In this document: positions 13,642 to 24,514 of the stretch, piece after piece
How the letters are laid out: every line of letters starts with the position of its first letter
Position numbering within the stretch: position 1 is the first letter of the stretch
Assembly: GCF_018691265.1 (NCBI RefSeq)
Contig: NW_024881321.1
Coordinates: 12,837,387-12,901,386 of the forward strand
Source: Tyto alba
Lineage: Eukaryota; Chordata; Aves; Strigiformes; Tytonidae
Direction: 5' to 3'
DNA length: 64,000 nt
Notes under the pieces: generated by a model
Databases searched by the model: none
What the model was told of the DNA's origin: nothing
What the model saw: the letters and a program-made list of their open reading frames with translations, nothing else
Position numbers and translations under genes: made by a program

Positions 13642-15536
13642 TCATTTCAGATCTGATAATTACCTGGATTCCTCTTTGATTGTAGATGTACATACAATTA
13701 TTTTTAAATATAATTATTCATTCAATATTACTGCAAAATTGTTGCAAACTTAATCACAGGTGAGTTATGAGTGACAGCATTACAATACTCATTAATATAA
13801 TGTATAAATTCAGAACCACATATTTTATACCTCATTTTAATATGTTCCCTGATTTCCAGCAGTGACCCCCTGAAGGTACACACTTTCAAGTTATGAACTT
13901 TCAGTGGCATTTATCTGTAGAAAGAATATTTTTTCTTCTCCCAGAATACCCAACCCATCATTTTAGCTGTTCTCATAAAAGAGTTTGGGATCATCTTTAA
14001 CAGAAATACGGAGGCAGGGACACTTGTATATGTAGCAGATGGAAGATTTACGCTCTTGTAAACCACACCTGTTATCTCTGTTAGGGAAATCATTTCAGAA
14101 AAGTCTTGGAGGTTTTACCATATTTGTGCATAGTAAACCAGGTGAAAAAATATTTGTTTCTTATTGCTCTGAAGTTTTATGTGTTAAAAAAAGAAAAAAA
14201 ATGAAAAAAAAAAAAAGTGGCTGCTGAAACACTATTATATTGTAGACTTTCAAATGGGTTGGTTGATAAGCATTATGTTCTTCCTGTTTTTCTTGCCTTA
14301 TACTGTTAAACATAAAGCGCTATTTATTCTGTGTTATATAAGGCTCACAGTGCATAATTACATATTTATCAGTAAAAAACACATCAATATTGTGTTCACT
14401 TGGGTCATTCTCTTTCTAATTAATCTTTTTTTTTTTTTTTTTTTTTTTCCTGTATACTTTATCACCTTAGATGGAGGTGGAATTCAGATTCATACACATT
14501 AGGAAGGATTTAGTTCAGCTGCCTGCATACAGAATACTAGTGCCATTTTCAGTGTTGGGAGTTTTTTTTATATGTCCTTCTGTTTCTGTTTCAGAGCTAT
14601 ACAGGTCTGAAAGCATTGTGGACTAAGTACCATACCTGTGAGATGGCTTGTATACTCTAGGGCAGGTAAAATTGCAGTATGTGCCTACATTTAAGTCAAC
14701 TGATTAAATTTATGGTCAATACAGTCACTGAGACTCAGATAATTTGCTTAAATGTGTTCATCTCATGCCATCTGCAAATTCTTCAGCTGCCACTCCTAGA
14801 AGATATAGGTCCGCTCTATATCCCATCTGTCACTTTGTTGTGTATGTCTTGGATATCCTTCCATATCTCAAACAGCACCAGGAGCCTATATTTGGGCAGT
14901 TGAATTAAACCTATACAGGCCAGAAAGTTGTTCAGCTGACTATATTTATAGGTATCCTAAAGGCTTAACTGAATAATTCCTTAGATTTCTTCAGCTCCAT
15001 TTTAATATAGACTTGATTAATTTTTCCAAAATAGAAACACAATCCATTTGAAATGCTTTGTCATGTCCTGCTAGACCTCAAGTACTAGTACGGGACTACA
15101 TAGGTCTCCCATGCGCATCTTTTGTTATATCTGCTAGATCCACACAGACACTTTGGACATCATTAAAACTCTCATCTGATACTAAACACTTGTATGTGGC
15201 AAGTGAACAAATTTCCAGATCCCCACAGACTATAATGACAGCATAGACAGATCACATGTCAGCATGTGCATGTGGACTACTTTATTATAGTTACTCACTT
15301 CAGGTTCTTATATGTAAGTCTCTGGATGGCATAGGGAACTCTGGACCACTTCTACTGGTGCCAAAAGGTGCACACATTTCTGAAGGTCTTGTGTCATAAC
15401 TGTTAGCCCAATGGGATATGTCAACTACTCCAGGATGTCTCAAATGTCAGTAGGTATCTATATTTAGGTAAAAAAAAAAAAAAAACAAAAAAAAAAAACA
15501 AACAAAAAAAAACAACAGTCCCATCTGATTACACAG
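13642..15536. other. Noncoding stretch with A/T homopolymers
   Basis: No gene recognised. Holds a poly-T run at about 14425-14448, an A-rich stretch at 14188-14217, and an A-rich tract with interspersed C at 15470-15513. The part from 14.6 to 15.4 kb reads like a strongly diverged interspersed repeat, but I cannot name a family. Confidence 0.5.
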
Positions 15537-16255
15537 ATGATGCCAAACTGAGGAGACCCATTAATATCCTAGAGACTAAGGCTGCTAATGAAAGGGACCT
15601 CAACAGGTTGAAGATATTGTAAACAGAAACCATATGAAATTCAAGAAAGACAAATGCATAGTCATGTATCTGCAACTGTACACATATTGGTGGACAGTAA
15701 GTTGAATGTGAGGAAAGTGTTCCATTGTAGCAAAGAACACCAACAACAGACTGGAAGGTATTAGTAAGTGTCTAGTCAGCAAGTCAACAGAAGTGATTAT
15801 TTTTCTTTGTTTGGCACTTGTAAGAATGCATCTAGAGTAGTGAATCCAATGAATAGACACCATGACAATTACGGGACTGAAGCAGAACATGTAAGGATAG
15901 AAAGGAAGGCTAGGGGGGATCCAACAGGTGTCTTAATTTGTTTGAAAAGCATTTACGGGGAAAACAGAATCACAGTCTTCAGAGCTGTACAGCAAAAGGT
16001 CAAGAAACAGTGAGAAAAGTAGCAATAAGATATTAGGAAAAGTTTTTTCATAATAAGAGCAGTAAAAGTCTGGAACAGGTTGCCCAAAATCTCTGAGGAA
16101 TCTCCATTCTTGGAGATACTCATAACTCAACTGGACAAGATCCTGATGCACATGCTTTAACTTCAAAGTCAGATCTAGTTTAGGAGGAATTTAAATCAGA
16201 TGACCTTCACAGATCCCTCACAACTGAAATTACTAAATTATTTTATAATTTTTGA
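15537..16255 (+). mobile_element. Degraded CR1 LINE, 3' part
   Basis: Plus-strand CR1 fragment. The start ('cagatgatgccaaactgag') corresponds to the reverse-transcriptase region just after the F/Y-x-D-D motif. The remaining blocks follow in CR1 order. They are 'gagactaaggctgctaatgaaaggg', then 'gtaaggatagaaaggaaggc', then 'ggatattaggaaaagttttttc', then 'gtctggaacaggttgccc', and a tail near 16190-16250 ('cagatgacc..cacagatccctcacaac..'). Stops and indels occur in all frames. It is intermediate in age between the copies at 3.5 kb and 61.9 kb. Confidence 0.8.
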
Positions 16256-17224
16256 ATCTTGTAGTGTAAATCCAAACCTGTAAAGGAATTTTCAAAAAGC
16301 GAACCATCATTCCTTTACATGATGTTTTTGGAAGAAAAATGATTGAATTCACCTTTCCCTTCTTCTCATAAGTAACTTAGAAACAGGTAAGGCACTCAGC
16401 ACAACTTTTTTGTTATTCATTTACAGATACGACATCCTACCTCAAAACCAGTGTATTGTTCATGAGAAAACACAAAAGAAAGATGGGAGAACTGGGTTTT
16501 GTTCATTTTTTTTTCTTTTTCTTTTTTCTTTAGCTCAATAATCCTGTCCTTGTGACTAGGTGTATTTGGAAAGCTGCCCTCTCATATGTTTTCTGTAAGG
16601 CGTAAGGAATATTTTTATTGTAATATAAGAAAAAGAGAATTCCTCTGAATTTTGGTGACTACCACTAAAAGACACATATTTTTGTGATTCCATTAAATCA
16701 CTGAGTTATTAGTTTTCTACTTTTTTTGTGTGTTAAATTCATAAGTCTCTGTAAGATGGGCTTAACTCCAACTAGTACCATTGACAGATGGGAGTATATT
16801 CTAGCAGTATTTGACTCAGTTGTGCCTGAATGACTTCATAATCCTCTTACTTCCCAGTCACAGCAGGAGGTACTTGCCCATGATTATGGTAGCTAGATTT
16901 CCTAAAGATAAACCTTTTGTAAGTGTAAAGTGTTATGATCCTCACAAAGTTCAAGTTATTCATTACAATAAAGAACACCAGTAAACAGTATATTTTTTTC
17001 TACTCGAAGCATGAAAAAGTCATCTAGGAAAAGGATGTTAGATTCCTATGTACTGTACAAATTTTATAGTAAAGGACCCTAACAGGAAAAACAACTGCTT
17101 TTTGGCTGAGTAACCAGATACAAATGCTGGAGGGCATCTAAGATGACTCACTCTAAGATCTGTAAGATGTTGTGGGAGCAGTAGGATGTTTAAAAACAAA
17201 ATTATGGAAGTTCTTGATATTGTG
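16256..17224. other. Noncoding stretch, nothing recognised
   Basis: A+T-rich sequence between a CR1 tail and a solo LTR. Only short T/C-rich runs (16505-16532) are notable. Confidence 0.55.
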
Positions 17225-17229
17225 GAGAT

Positions 17230-17724
17230 TTTCCTGGTTTGGGCTGGAATAGAGTTCATGTTCATTTTGGTAGCTGGAGCAGTGCTGAAGCACACTGAGA
17301 TTCCAGAGGCTCTTCAGGTCCGAGTGCCCTCACCTGTGTGCGGGGGCAGGGGGAGCACAGCTGGAGTGCTGGGCCCAGATTGGCCGATATCCCATGTCAC
17401 ATGACATTGTGCTCACTATATAAAGGCAGGAGTGGGCCAGGAAGGGTTCTCACTACTGGGAGTGTTGCTGTGGGGCCTTTGTGTTGGGGATCGCTGGCTG
17501 GGAGCGGGTGGGTGTCGGTCAGCAGGTGGTGAGCAGCTGTATTGTACATTACCTGCTGATACAGCTGTCAGCGTATTGTTCTGTTACTGTTATTAAACTG
17601 TTTTTATCTCAACCCTCGAGTCTCCCTTTGCCCCTCCGATGATTCCCTCCCCGTTCCCAAGTGTGGGGAGGGTGGGTGAGTGACTGCGTGGCATTTAGCT
17701 GCTGAGTAGGCTCAAACAACAACA
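17230..17724 (+). mobile_element. Solo LTR, same family as the 24.5-kb proviral LTR
   Basis: A 495-bp LTR in plus orientation. It is flanked by an exact 5-bp target duplication GAGAT (17225-17229 and 17725-17729). It has a TATA box at 17417-17424 and an ATTAAA polyadenylation signal at 17592-17597, and ends in ...AACAACA. The first base pair of the usual TG has decayed to TT (17230-17231), followed by TCCTGG. It aligns along its length with the LTRs at 24515-25006 (minus) and 50221-50711 (plus). No primer-binding site follows and no polypurine tract precedes, so this is a solo LTR left by recombination between two LTRs. It is not the 3' LTR of the neighbouring provirus. Confidence 0.9.
17417..17424 (+). 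promoter_or_regulatory. LTR TATA box
   Basis: TATATAAA follows 'gctcac' in the U3 part of the solo LTR, about 170 bp upstream of the ATTAAA signal. Equivalent sites lie at 24812-24819 (minus) and 50407-50414 (plus) in the related LTRs. Confidence 0.75.
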
Positions 17725-17729
17725 GAGAT

Positions 17730-19289
17730 GCAGACCAATACTATCCAGATACATAGGGTAGTGTGGCATCATCAAGGTGAGTACACATAGCGGTGCTTTA
17801 TAAGCCATGCCTCAGAGTTTTTATCAGGGTTAAAACAGTTGGCATCAGCCCACGCAGTTAAAACTAATCTTGGGTGGGATTTTTGAATCAGTTCCATTTT
17901 GAGCTATGGTAGACAGCATCCACTGCGGTTCTTAACCTGAAGTTCTTAACATTTAAATTATAAGAAAACACTGGTCAGGTATTGGCCCTACTGACTCTGA
18001 AATTTACTTTCCCATTTGACAGACTAGAGCCCAAATACCTTAACATTCCCATTTGCTCTAACCATGCCATTAGAATTTGATGTTTTATCTGTGGAGCAAA
18101 TAATTATTAGGTCAGGAAGAGTAGTGAAGAAAGTGATATTGAGTATTTTATTAGGAATAGTAACATTAGCTAACAGTGCTCAAAGCTCAAAACATAGTTT
18201 AGGAGAATAAGAAATAGCTTTAAGTACAATTGCTCACATTTATGAGTTCACACTTCACTGTCTAAGCATATTCTCTAATACTTGTTCAGAATATGATATT
18301 TCAACACAAGTTCCAGACAGTAAACTCAATGGAATATTTATATACAACAAATAAAGAAGCATGCACTTTTACGGAACCAAACCATTTATTTATTTAGGAT
18401 TATCTGAAGTATGTTTTAAATTTTTGTTTATTATCCCTAGCAGCAAAAATATCATGTGTACAGTCAACTGGTTTTTTACATTCAGTGCATTTTTTCTGAA
18501 CTTTATTGTCAGTCATGCCCCACCTTCTAGTACCACAAAAACCTCTTGAGACCTAATATTTAAAAAAAATGTTAAAGATAATAGAGCAGATCTTCAATTA
18601 ACTTTCTCTCTTTCATAAATACATGAGAAAGTTTTAATTTTTGAATGGATTTGGGGTTTAACTGGAGCCTACATACTGCCCTACCATAATTAAAAACATC
18701 TTCTGTTCCATGCAGACTTAGGCAACTTTCTATGAATTGTAAATATGAATGGTATGATTCAAAATGAATGATTCTGTTTCCCAAATCTTTTGGGATGCAC
18801 AGAAGATATACAAAGGAAATGCCATGTGCCTATGGAGGCTGCCACAAGGACAAGAGATGAGTCATATACATGATGAAATTTACTCCTGAATTTCAGATAT
18901 CTGAGCATAGACATCTATAGCTTTCTGACATGTCCTATCATATTTTGTCCTATCACAACTTTCTCTCCTGTCCTGTTATGCTATATCATTCTGAGTGTGC
19001 CAATTTTTGCCATTAAACTGCTGTGCAGCTTTACCATGGATCCAGTCTATCTAAACTTCAGGTTCCCAGTCATTCTAGAATGAGTGTGAATGTTTTTAGA
19101 AATTAGTGGGGAAAGGCAATATGCCCTTGAAGTCTCCCAGAATGAGGTACTATTCTTCTAAATGTAGTTTGAGTAAATGGGTATTCCCCTCTCTAAGTCT
19201 GCAAAGAAATCACATTATTCATTATTGAATGTACACTAATTGCAAGATATATTCACATTCACAAAGCTTCTGAATTTCTAAAAAACATC
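17730..19289. other. Noncoding stretch between solo LTR and provirus
   Basis: Unique-looking A+T-rich sequence separating the plus-strand solo LTR from the truncated 3' end of the minus-strand provirus. No LTR, polypurine tract or coding sequence is recognised. Confidence 0.55.
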
Positions 19290-19511
19290 CCAGTCAGTCA
19301 GTAGGGCAGAGGTGTTCTTGGACCTGGCAGGAGGATGGCATGCAGTCTCTGTTGCAGTTGGAGCTGGTGGCTGACGCATCTGACACTGTCTGTATTCAGT
19401 CTGCGGCAGTCACAGGGCATCAGTTGCCAAAACCAGTCCTAAATTAATCCAAGTTCATGTTCGCCATAACAAAGCACTGATAGGGTGGTGTGGTGACTAA
19501 TCTAATACAGC
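19290..19511 (-). other. Proviral 3' noncoding remnant
   Basis: Sequence after the integrase stop codon, still slightly GC-richer than the neighbouring host DNA. It has no open frame, no clear polypurine tract and no LTR start. The element is truncated or deleted at this end, so the left boundary is a judgement. Confidence 0.5.
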
Positions 19512-20290
19512 TTATTGGCTATTTTCGCCTAACATTAAGTCCCCTTGAGGCACACATCGGATGTCCCTGTCCTTCTGCATTACCCACCAAGTGCACCCGG
19601 GTCCTTGGGCACATATGGGCTTACCTTTACCTGAAGTAGGAATAACCCAGACAGTCTTCCCCAGCATGTTTTTAGGCTGCAATACTGGGACTCTATCTCT
19701 GTCTACAGTATGTAGAATGTTTGACTGCGCAGGGCCAGCCTGGTTGGCAGATCCTCTAGTATTGACCAACCATGTGGCCTTTGCTAAATGTGTGTCCAAA
19801 TGCTTAGAAGTTCCACCTCCCATTGCTCTCAGCATGGTCTTTAGTATCCCATTCTACCGTTCAATTTTCCCAGAGGCCGGGGCATGATAGGGGATATGAT
19901 ATATCCACTCAATGCCATGTTCTTTTGCCCAGGTGTTTATAAGATTATTTTGAAAATGAGTACCATTATCTGACTCAATTCTATCTGGGGTGCCATGCCG
20001 CCACAGGACTTGTTTTTCAAGGCCCAGAATAGTGTTCTGAGCAGTGGCACGGGGCACAGCATATGTTTCCAGTCATCCAGTAGTTGCTTACACCATTGTG
20101 AGCACATAACATTTACCATGCCGAGTTTGTGGGAGCGTAATGTAATCAATCTGCCAGGCCTCCCCATATCTATACTTTAGACATCTCCCTCCATACCAAA
20201 GAGCTGCTTGGCCTGCCTGACTGCAGCACATATCTCACATTCATGGATAACCTGTGATATAATGTCCATAGTTAAGTCCACCCCTCAGTC
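19512..20290 (-). pseudogene. pol: ERV integrase (pol C-terminal part), broken
   Basis: Integrase inserts retroviral DNA into the chromosome. The N-terminal zinc finger can be read: histidines in 'MAHW' and 'CHQG' near 20320-20360, then C-x2-C in 'ECEIC' near 20235. The catalytic core keeps all three acidic residues: Asp in 'QIDY' (20145-20147), Asp in 'SDNGTHF' (19968-19970) and Glu in 'GKIER' (19860-19862). The last two are separated by exactly 35 residues, the classic D,D35E spacing. The frame is interrupted by stops after the first Asp ('TMV' then TAA, and a TGA), by a TAG directly after 'GKIER' (19854-19856), and by a TGA in the zinc-finger linker. The C-terminal domain runs open from 19835 to the stop at 19512. 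It cannot make a full enzyme. Confidence 0.85.
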
Positions 20291-20919
20291 ATGAGCCCAT
20301 CTATACGTTGCACCTCTTCCTTGATGGCATGAGGAGTCACGGGCCCAGTGAGCCATAAATTTTTCACCCTTATGCTGCCAGTCCAGATCTACTTGGGCCA
20401 CCTTAATCTTTTCAGCTTGGTCCACCTGGTGGTTGTTTTGATGTTCTTCCATTGATCAATTTTTGGGTATATGAGCATCTACGTGGCGCACTTTCACAAC
20501 CAAGTTCTATATTTGAACAGCAGTATCTTCCCACAGATCAGCAGCCCAGATGGTAGTTCATTATATGGTGGTGCCTCTTCAGCTTGAGTCACCTCTTCCT
20601 CTGGTGACATTCCAAAGTCTTTGTTTTCTGGCCAATTTGTGATTACTTCTAGTATTCCTGGGATTCTGGCATTCCCTATTCAATCCTGCTGTGTGATGAG
20701 CGCGACCCACTTACTCCACGTAGCATCAGTTGCATGATGTGTTGAGGGGACCCTCCCTTTGAACATCCAGCCTAGTACTGGCAGTCGGGGTGCCAAGAGG
20801 AGCTGTGCTTCTGTACCAATCACTTCTGAAGCAGCTTGAACCCCTTCGTATGCTGCCAGTATCTCTTTTTCAGTTGGAGTATAACAGGCTTCAGATCTTC
20901 TATATCCTCGACTCCAGAA
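20291..20919 (-). pseudogene. pol: ERV RNase H remnant with internal deletion
   Basis: Between the reverse-transcriptase connection and the integrase finger. The upstream part ('YTPTEKEILAAYEG', about 20880-20840) and a C-terminal RNase H motif ('VRHVDAH', 20471-20491) are present. The intervening catalytic segment with a T-D-G-S motif and a second Asp block cannot be read in any frame. The frame passes from 'YNELP' near 20555 almost directly into the sequence before 'VRHVDAH'. The simplest reading is an internal deletion of the RNase H core, with frameshifts on both sides. Family expectation is general retroviral RNase H; the deletion is inference from motif absence. Confidence 0.65.
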
Positions 20920-22015
20920 TCACAGGGGTCGACCCCAAGTCTCCCCTGGTGCTCTCTGCCAAAGACTCCAGGGAGGGCCATTCTCCCAGGCTGCAGTGTA
21001 GAGCACATTTTTAACATCATGTCCTGCCCGAACTGGCCCAAGGGCTACAGCATGAACGATTTCTTGTTTAATTTGTTCAAAAGCTTGCTTTTGCTCAGGG
21101 GCCCATAAAAAGTCATTTTTCTTCTGGGTCACTTGATAAAGAGGGCTTACGATCTGACTATAATTTGGAATATGCATTCTCCAGAAGCCTACCACACCTA
21201 AGAAAGCTTGGGCTTCCTTTCTGCTGGTTGGTAGAGACATAGCCGTTATTTTATTAAACACATCTATTGGAATCTGACGACATCCATCTTGCCATTTGAT
21301 TCTTAAAAACTGAATCTCCTGTGCAGGGCCCTTGACTTTACCCCATTTTATGGTGAAGCCAGCTCTCACAAGAGTTTTTATTATTTTCTCTCCCTTCTCA
21401 AAAACTTCTTCTGCTGTATTCCCCCATACAATGATGTCATCAATGTATTGTAGGTGTTCTGGAGCTTCACCCTGTTCCAGTGCAGTGTGGATCAGTCCAT
21501 GGTAAATAGTGGGGCTGTGTTTCTACCCCTGGGGCAGTTGGTTCCAGGTGTATTGGACACCCCTCCAGGTGAAAGCAAACTGTGGCCTGCATTCTGCTGC
21601 CAGAGGGATGGAGAAAAATGCATTGGCAATATCAATTCTGGCATACCACTTGGCTGCCTTTGACTCCAATTCATACTGAAGCTGCAGCATGTCTGGCACA
21701 GCAGCACTTAGTGGTGTGTGACTTCTTTCAGGCCCCGATAGTCCACTGTCAGTCTCCACTCTGCATTAGACTTCTGCACTGGCCATATAGGGCTGTTAAA
21801 GGGTGACCGAGTCTTGCTGATCACCCCTTGACTCTCGAGTTGACAAATCGGTGGATGGGAACTACAGAGTCTCTGTTTTTGCAATACTGCCATTGGTGCA
21901 CAGTTGTGGTAGCAATCGGAACCTGTTGTTCTTCAACCTTCAGTAATCCCACAGCAGAAGGATCCTCTGAGAGCCCTGGTAGAGTCGACAGCTGTTTGAT
22001 TTCTTCTGTCTCCAA
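20920..22015 (-). pseudogene. pol: ERV reverse transcriptase, broken
   Basis: RNA-directed DNA polymerase of the provirus. Conserved blocks read in order: 'SPFNSPIWPVQKS' and 'EWRLTVDYRGL' (near 21790-21735), 'RIDIANAFFSIPL' (catalytic Asp block, near 21640), 'QFAFTWRGVQYTWNQLPQG' (near 21580-21530), and an intact Y-I-D-D catalytic motif at 21436-21447. The thumb and connection follow ('FLGVVGFWRMHIPNYS', near 21190). Frame is lost by an indel near 21850 and another near 21715. An in-frame TAG at 21523-21525 stands directly after 'LPQG', where a Trp codon is the likely ancestor. The connection ends at a TGA (20920-20922). Enzymatically dead as it stands. Confidence 0.9.
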
Positions 22016-22019
22016 GGCA

Positions 22020-22457
22020 GCTATACCAAAATCCCACCGGTACCCTTTTGGGTCCTTAAAATACCCTCTCCAGAGACAATCTATTCCAAGAATTCAGGGA
22101 GCTTCCTGGACAGTTAAAACAGGGTACTTTTGCAACTTATTTCCAGTTAGGCTCACCTCAGCCTCCAACACAGTCAGATGTTGAGACACACCCCACCCCC
22201 GTCAGTCCTGAAATACAAATAGGCTCTGTTCCTTGGAAATTTGACGGCATCAGGGTGCATTGGGCACCAGGGTCCACCAGAGCCTTATACTCCTGGAGGT
22301 CAGATGTGTCACGCCATCAAATCTACACAGTCCAGTAAACACGATTGTCCCTCTCCTCCACCTGGCTCGAGGCAGGGCCTCTCTAATGCTGCTCATAATA
22401 TCCATTATCAATGAAGGAGTTAATGCAGTCTGTGCGAACCTCGGTCTCATCCTGGTT
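22020..22457 (-). pseudogene. pol: ERV protease region
   Basis: The aspartic protease that would process the gag and pol polyproteins. The active-site block is readable as 'ALVDPGAQCTLM', with D-P-G-A at 22263-22274, so the middle residue of the usual D-T/S-G triad is Pro. Downstream, a flap-like Gly-rich stretch is degraded, but a late protease block ('GIDCLWRGYF', near 22080) is readable and leads into reverse transcriptase. Stops and frame changes occur in between. Alternative reading: Pro is lineage-typical rather than a lesion; comparison with sister copies would tell. Confidence 0.65.
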
Positions 22458-22459
22458 AC

Positions 22460-23152
22460 TCACTTCTTGTAAGTACGACTTGTTCTCCTCACAGGATCAG
22501 GAGCAAAGTGAACTCTTCTACGTGGTTTGGGTAACTGATTAGCAGATACTGGAGCGGCACTTCTCCTGCAAGAACCTTGATTTGTAGCCATTCTTCTTTC
22601 CAACTCTTGAACCCACTCTCTTAGAACGTAGGTGGGTTTCCCACCCCATTTCCTCATGTCTTCTCCATGGTCACGCAGGTAATACCATAAATTCCCCTGT
22701 GGTGTATACCATCTCGTTTGAGTAGGGAGCCATTTGCTCCTGATAGCCAAGACCTTAGTCTGTGGAGGTGGAGAGTAGGACATGTCCTCTTTGAGCTGTT
22801 GGACTTCTTGTGACAGTTTCTCCACAGCCGTGACAATGGAAGAAGAGAGACTTTCTTCGTAGTGCAGGACTCCGTGACCCAAGTCATCCATAGTTGGTCC
22901 CTCTTCATCTCTCCAGTCAGATACTGCTAATGTATTGGAATGTGATGATGGAGCACTCCGTATAAACTTTCGCCACATGGGCTGGATGCATTGGACTTCA
23001 TCTGGGTCTGTGAGTAGCCGTGCATTGTTGGGATCATAATAGACCATCTCCCAAACAGCCAGTTCCCTCAGGTATTGGATGCCTCTCTCCATGGCAGTCC
23101 ACTTACTTGGATGACACATAAGATCTTCCTTGAAGGGATATCTGTCCCTCAC
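22460..23152 (-). pseudogene. gag: ERV gag, C-terminal part (open 230 codons)
   Basis: The longest surviving retroviral frame in the window. It begins inside gag ('RDRYPFKEDLM'), continues through a capsid-like helical region ('GIQYLRELAVWEMVYYD', 'PMWRKFIRSAPSS') and an acidic coiled segment ('AVEKLSQEVQQLKED'). It ends in a basic tail ('PKPRRRVHFAP', 'RRTSRTYKK') at the stop 22460. No C-x2-C-x4-H-x4-C zinc knuckle is visible in the tail, where basic residues would have to bind RNA. It is in the same frame as the upstream gag piece 23839-23381, but several stops lie between them. The Met at 23152 is internal, not a natural start. Confidence 0.8.
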
Positions 23153-23380
23153 ACCTGACAGTAGTCATCTCCAAAGGCTGAACATTTGTGTCTTTCCTCC
23201 AATAATCTTGTCAATTCCTGCATCCCTGGACAGGGATCCCAGTTACCTGGCCTCTCTACCTTCTAATTCCACACTGTTGGCACCACTATCCCAGCATCAG
23301 AGCAGCTAGGTAAGGAGGTGTTCACCTGGATGGCAGCTGAAATCTGTTCACATGTCTCATAATTCACTCAAGGATAGGGA
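23153..23380 (-). pseudogene. gag: ERV gag, central part, frame-shifted
   Basis: Between the two open gag pieces, the gag-like reading moves to another frame ('CEQISAAIQVN' near 23345, 'MQELTRLLEERHKC' near 23220). It carries a TGA near 23355, a TAG near 23265 and a terminal TGA near 23155. The main frame has four stops over the same interval. At least two indels are needed to explain this. Confidence 0.6.
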
Positions 23381-23839
23381 TCAGGTGATTACCACTGGCT
23401 CTGCCTCCTCCTCCTGTTCTTGTGACGGCCCTGGTTCACCATCATCTTTTACAATGCGAGGGGATTTTTTAGTGTATTTCTTCTTCTGTATGGGAGCTAC
23501 TGACACTGTCATGGATTGATTCTCTGGTTCACCCGCAGTACTTATCGTAGGGGTCAGATTGGCTGCAGTGTCTGTTGCCTGAGTTGGAGTGGCTGCAGTG
23601 TCTGGTGAGGGTGTCCGAGTGGTTGCAGTGCCAGTTGTTTTGCTCTCAGATGCAGAGATGTCTTCCTTTTGAGGATACTGCATAGTGGCAAGCAGGGTTC
23701 GGTAGGCATGGGCCAGGCCCCAGCATGTTGCAATGATCTGCGTCTCTCTTGAGGTGTCAGGATGACAGCACACCTTTTCTAAATATTTTACTAGTTTCTC
23801 AGGATCCTGCACTTGTTCAGGGGTGAAGTTCCAGAACAT
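23381..23839 (-). pseudogene. gag: ERV gag, N-proximal part with Thr/Ala/Pro-rich linker
   Basis: A 152-codon frame. The first ~55 residues look helical ('FTPEQVQDPEKLVKYLEK'). They are followed by a low-complexity Thr/Ala/Pro-rich linker with repeated 'TAA/TPT' units (about residues 60-110) and a basic then acidic end ('KKKYTKKSPRIVKD', 'QEQEEEAEP'). The underlying DNA has imperfect repeats of a 'gagtggctgcagtgtctg' type unit near 23580-23640. The frame extends upstream of its first Met into a preceding open frame after a one-base slip near 23863. It probably corresponds to matrix plus linker. Confidence 0.7.
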
Positions 23840-23857
23840 TGGAGGTTCCCACTGTCC

Positions 23858-24456
23858 TAGGTATTGCCCATGCTACCCCACACTCCCAGCCACTCATAAC
23901 TCTCCAACCCTGGGGTAGACCTCTGGGTGGTATTCAGAAACAGTTGCTTAACCTGAAACAGAACCTGAACCACATTCAGGAACACTACAGCTTCCAGCAA
24001 CAAGACAACAACATTAATGTGAACATTCCATGGATATTCAGAGTTCTCAGCATTCTCAAGTATACTTACAAGTAGCCTGGAGAAAGGGAAGATGGAAGAA
24101 GGTATCTCCCTCTTGGGTGGGCTCTCCAAGGAGAAAAGGTGGAGGGTTTATTTGCTAACACATTCCTCTAGGTGCCCCCCAGTGTACACAGATGACGACC
24201 ATGCTGAGTACAAATGCCCCACTACTCCCAGGACCGATGATTTTATCATGCCATAGATTAGTGTTACATAATACAGCAAGGCAAAAATCTTAATCCAATT
24301 CCCATGGGTCATAAGCAGAAGCATAGGGACTACATACGGTAAGTAATGTGATGTATAACACAACTGCAGCAACAAAAACCACAATCTTAGGAGCCAAGCG
24401 AATGACATTATAACAGGATGGGCAGTCAGCATTATAACAAACTTGATAGCACACAC
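23858..24456 (-). pseudogene. Hydrophobic open frame upstream of conserved gag
   Basis: From an ATG at 24456, the minus strand is open for 102 codons to a TAA at 24148-24150. The same frame then continues open from 24147 to a TAG near 23858. The product is strikingly hydrophobic, with Leu/Val/Ile/Phe-rich segments that could cross a membrane two to four times in the first part ('LLRLWFLLLQLCY', 'FALLYYVTLIYGMI') and again later ('NVVVLLLEAVVFLNVV'). It starts only 33 bp after the primer-binding site. It runs into gag after a single-base frame change, so it may be the original N terminus of gag or a separate leader gene. I do not recognise its function. The in-frame TAA and the frameshift leave it broken. 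Confidence 0.5.
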
Positions 24457-24488
24457 AGATCAAATCTGTTATTATCTCAACCCTTCGT

Positions 24489-24506
24489 GCCCCACATTGG
24501 GCACCA
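24489..24506 (-). promoter_or_regulatory. Proviral primer-binding site (tRNA-Lys type)
   Basis: On the minus strand the site reads TGGTGCCCAATGTGGGGC. It differs at two positions from the 18-nt complement of the 3' end of vertebrate tRNA-Lys(1,2), as used by foamy viruses and several other retroviruses. It lies 8 nt after the LTR end (24515). The same site with identical sequence and spacing is seen at 50720-50737. Confidence 0.85.
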
Positions 24507-24514
24507 AAAAGGAC

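Noticed and set aside
17230..17724. Reading this LTR as the 3' LTR of the 19.3-25.0-kb provirus
   Set aside because: It is in the opposite orientation and carries its own 5-bp target duplication on both sides.
3538..17962. A 19-nt word (cttaacatttaaattataa) shared by 3.54 kb and 17.95 kb
   Set aside because: It is A+T-rich and flanks do not align, so chance or low complexity explains it.
19561..19887. 108-codon plus-strand frame and similar plus-strand frames across 19.5-24.7 kb
   Set aside because: They are antisense shadows of the minus-strand retroviral genes.
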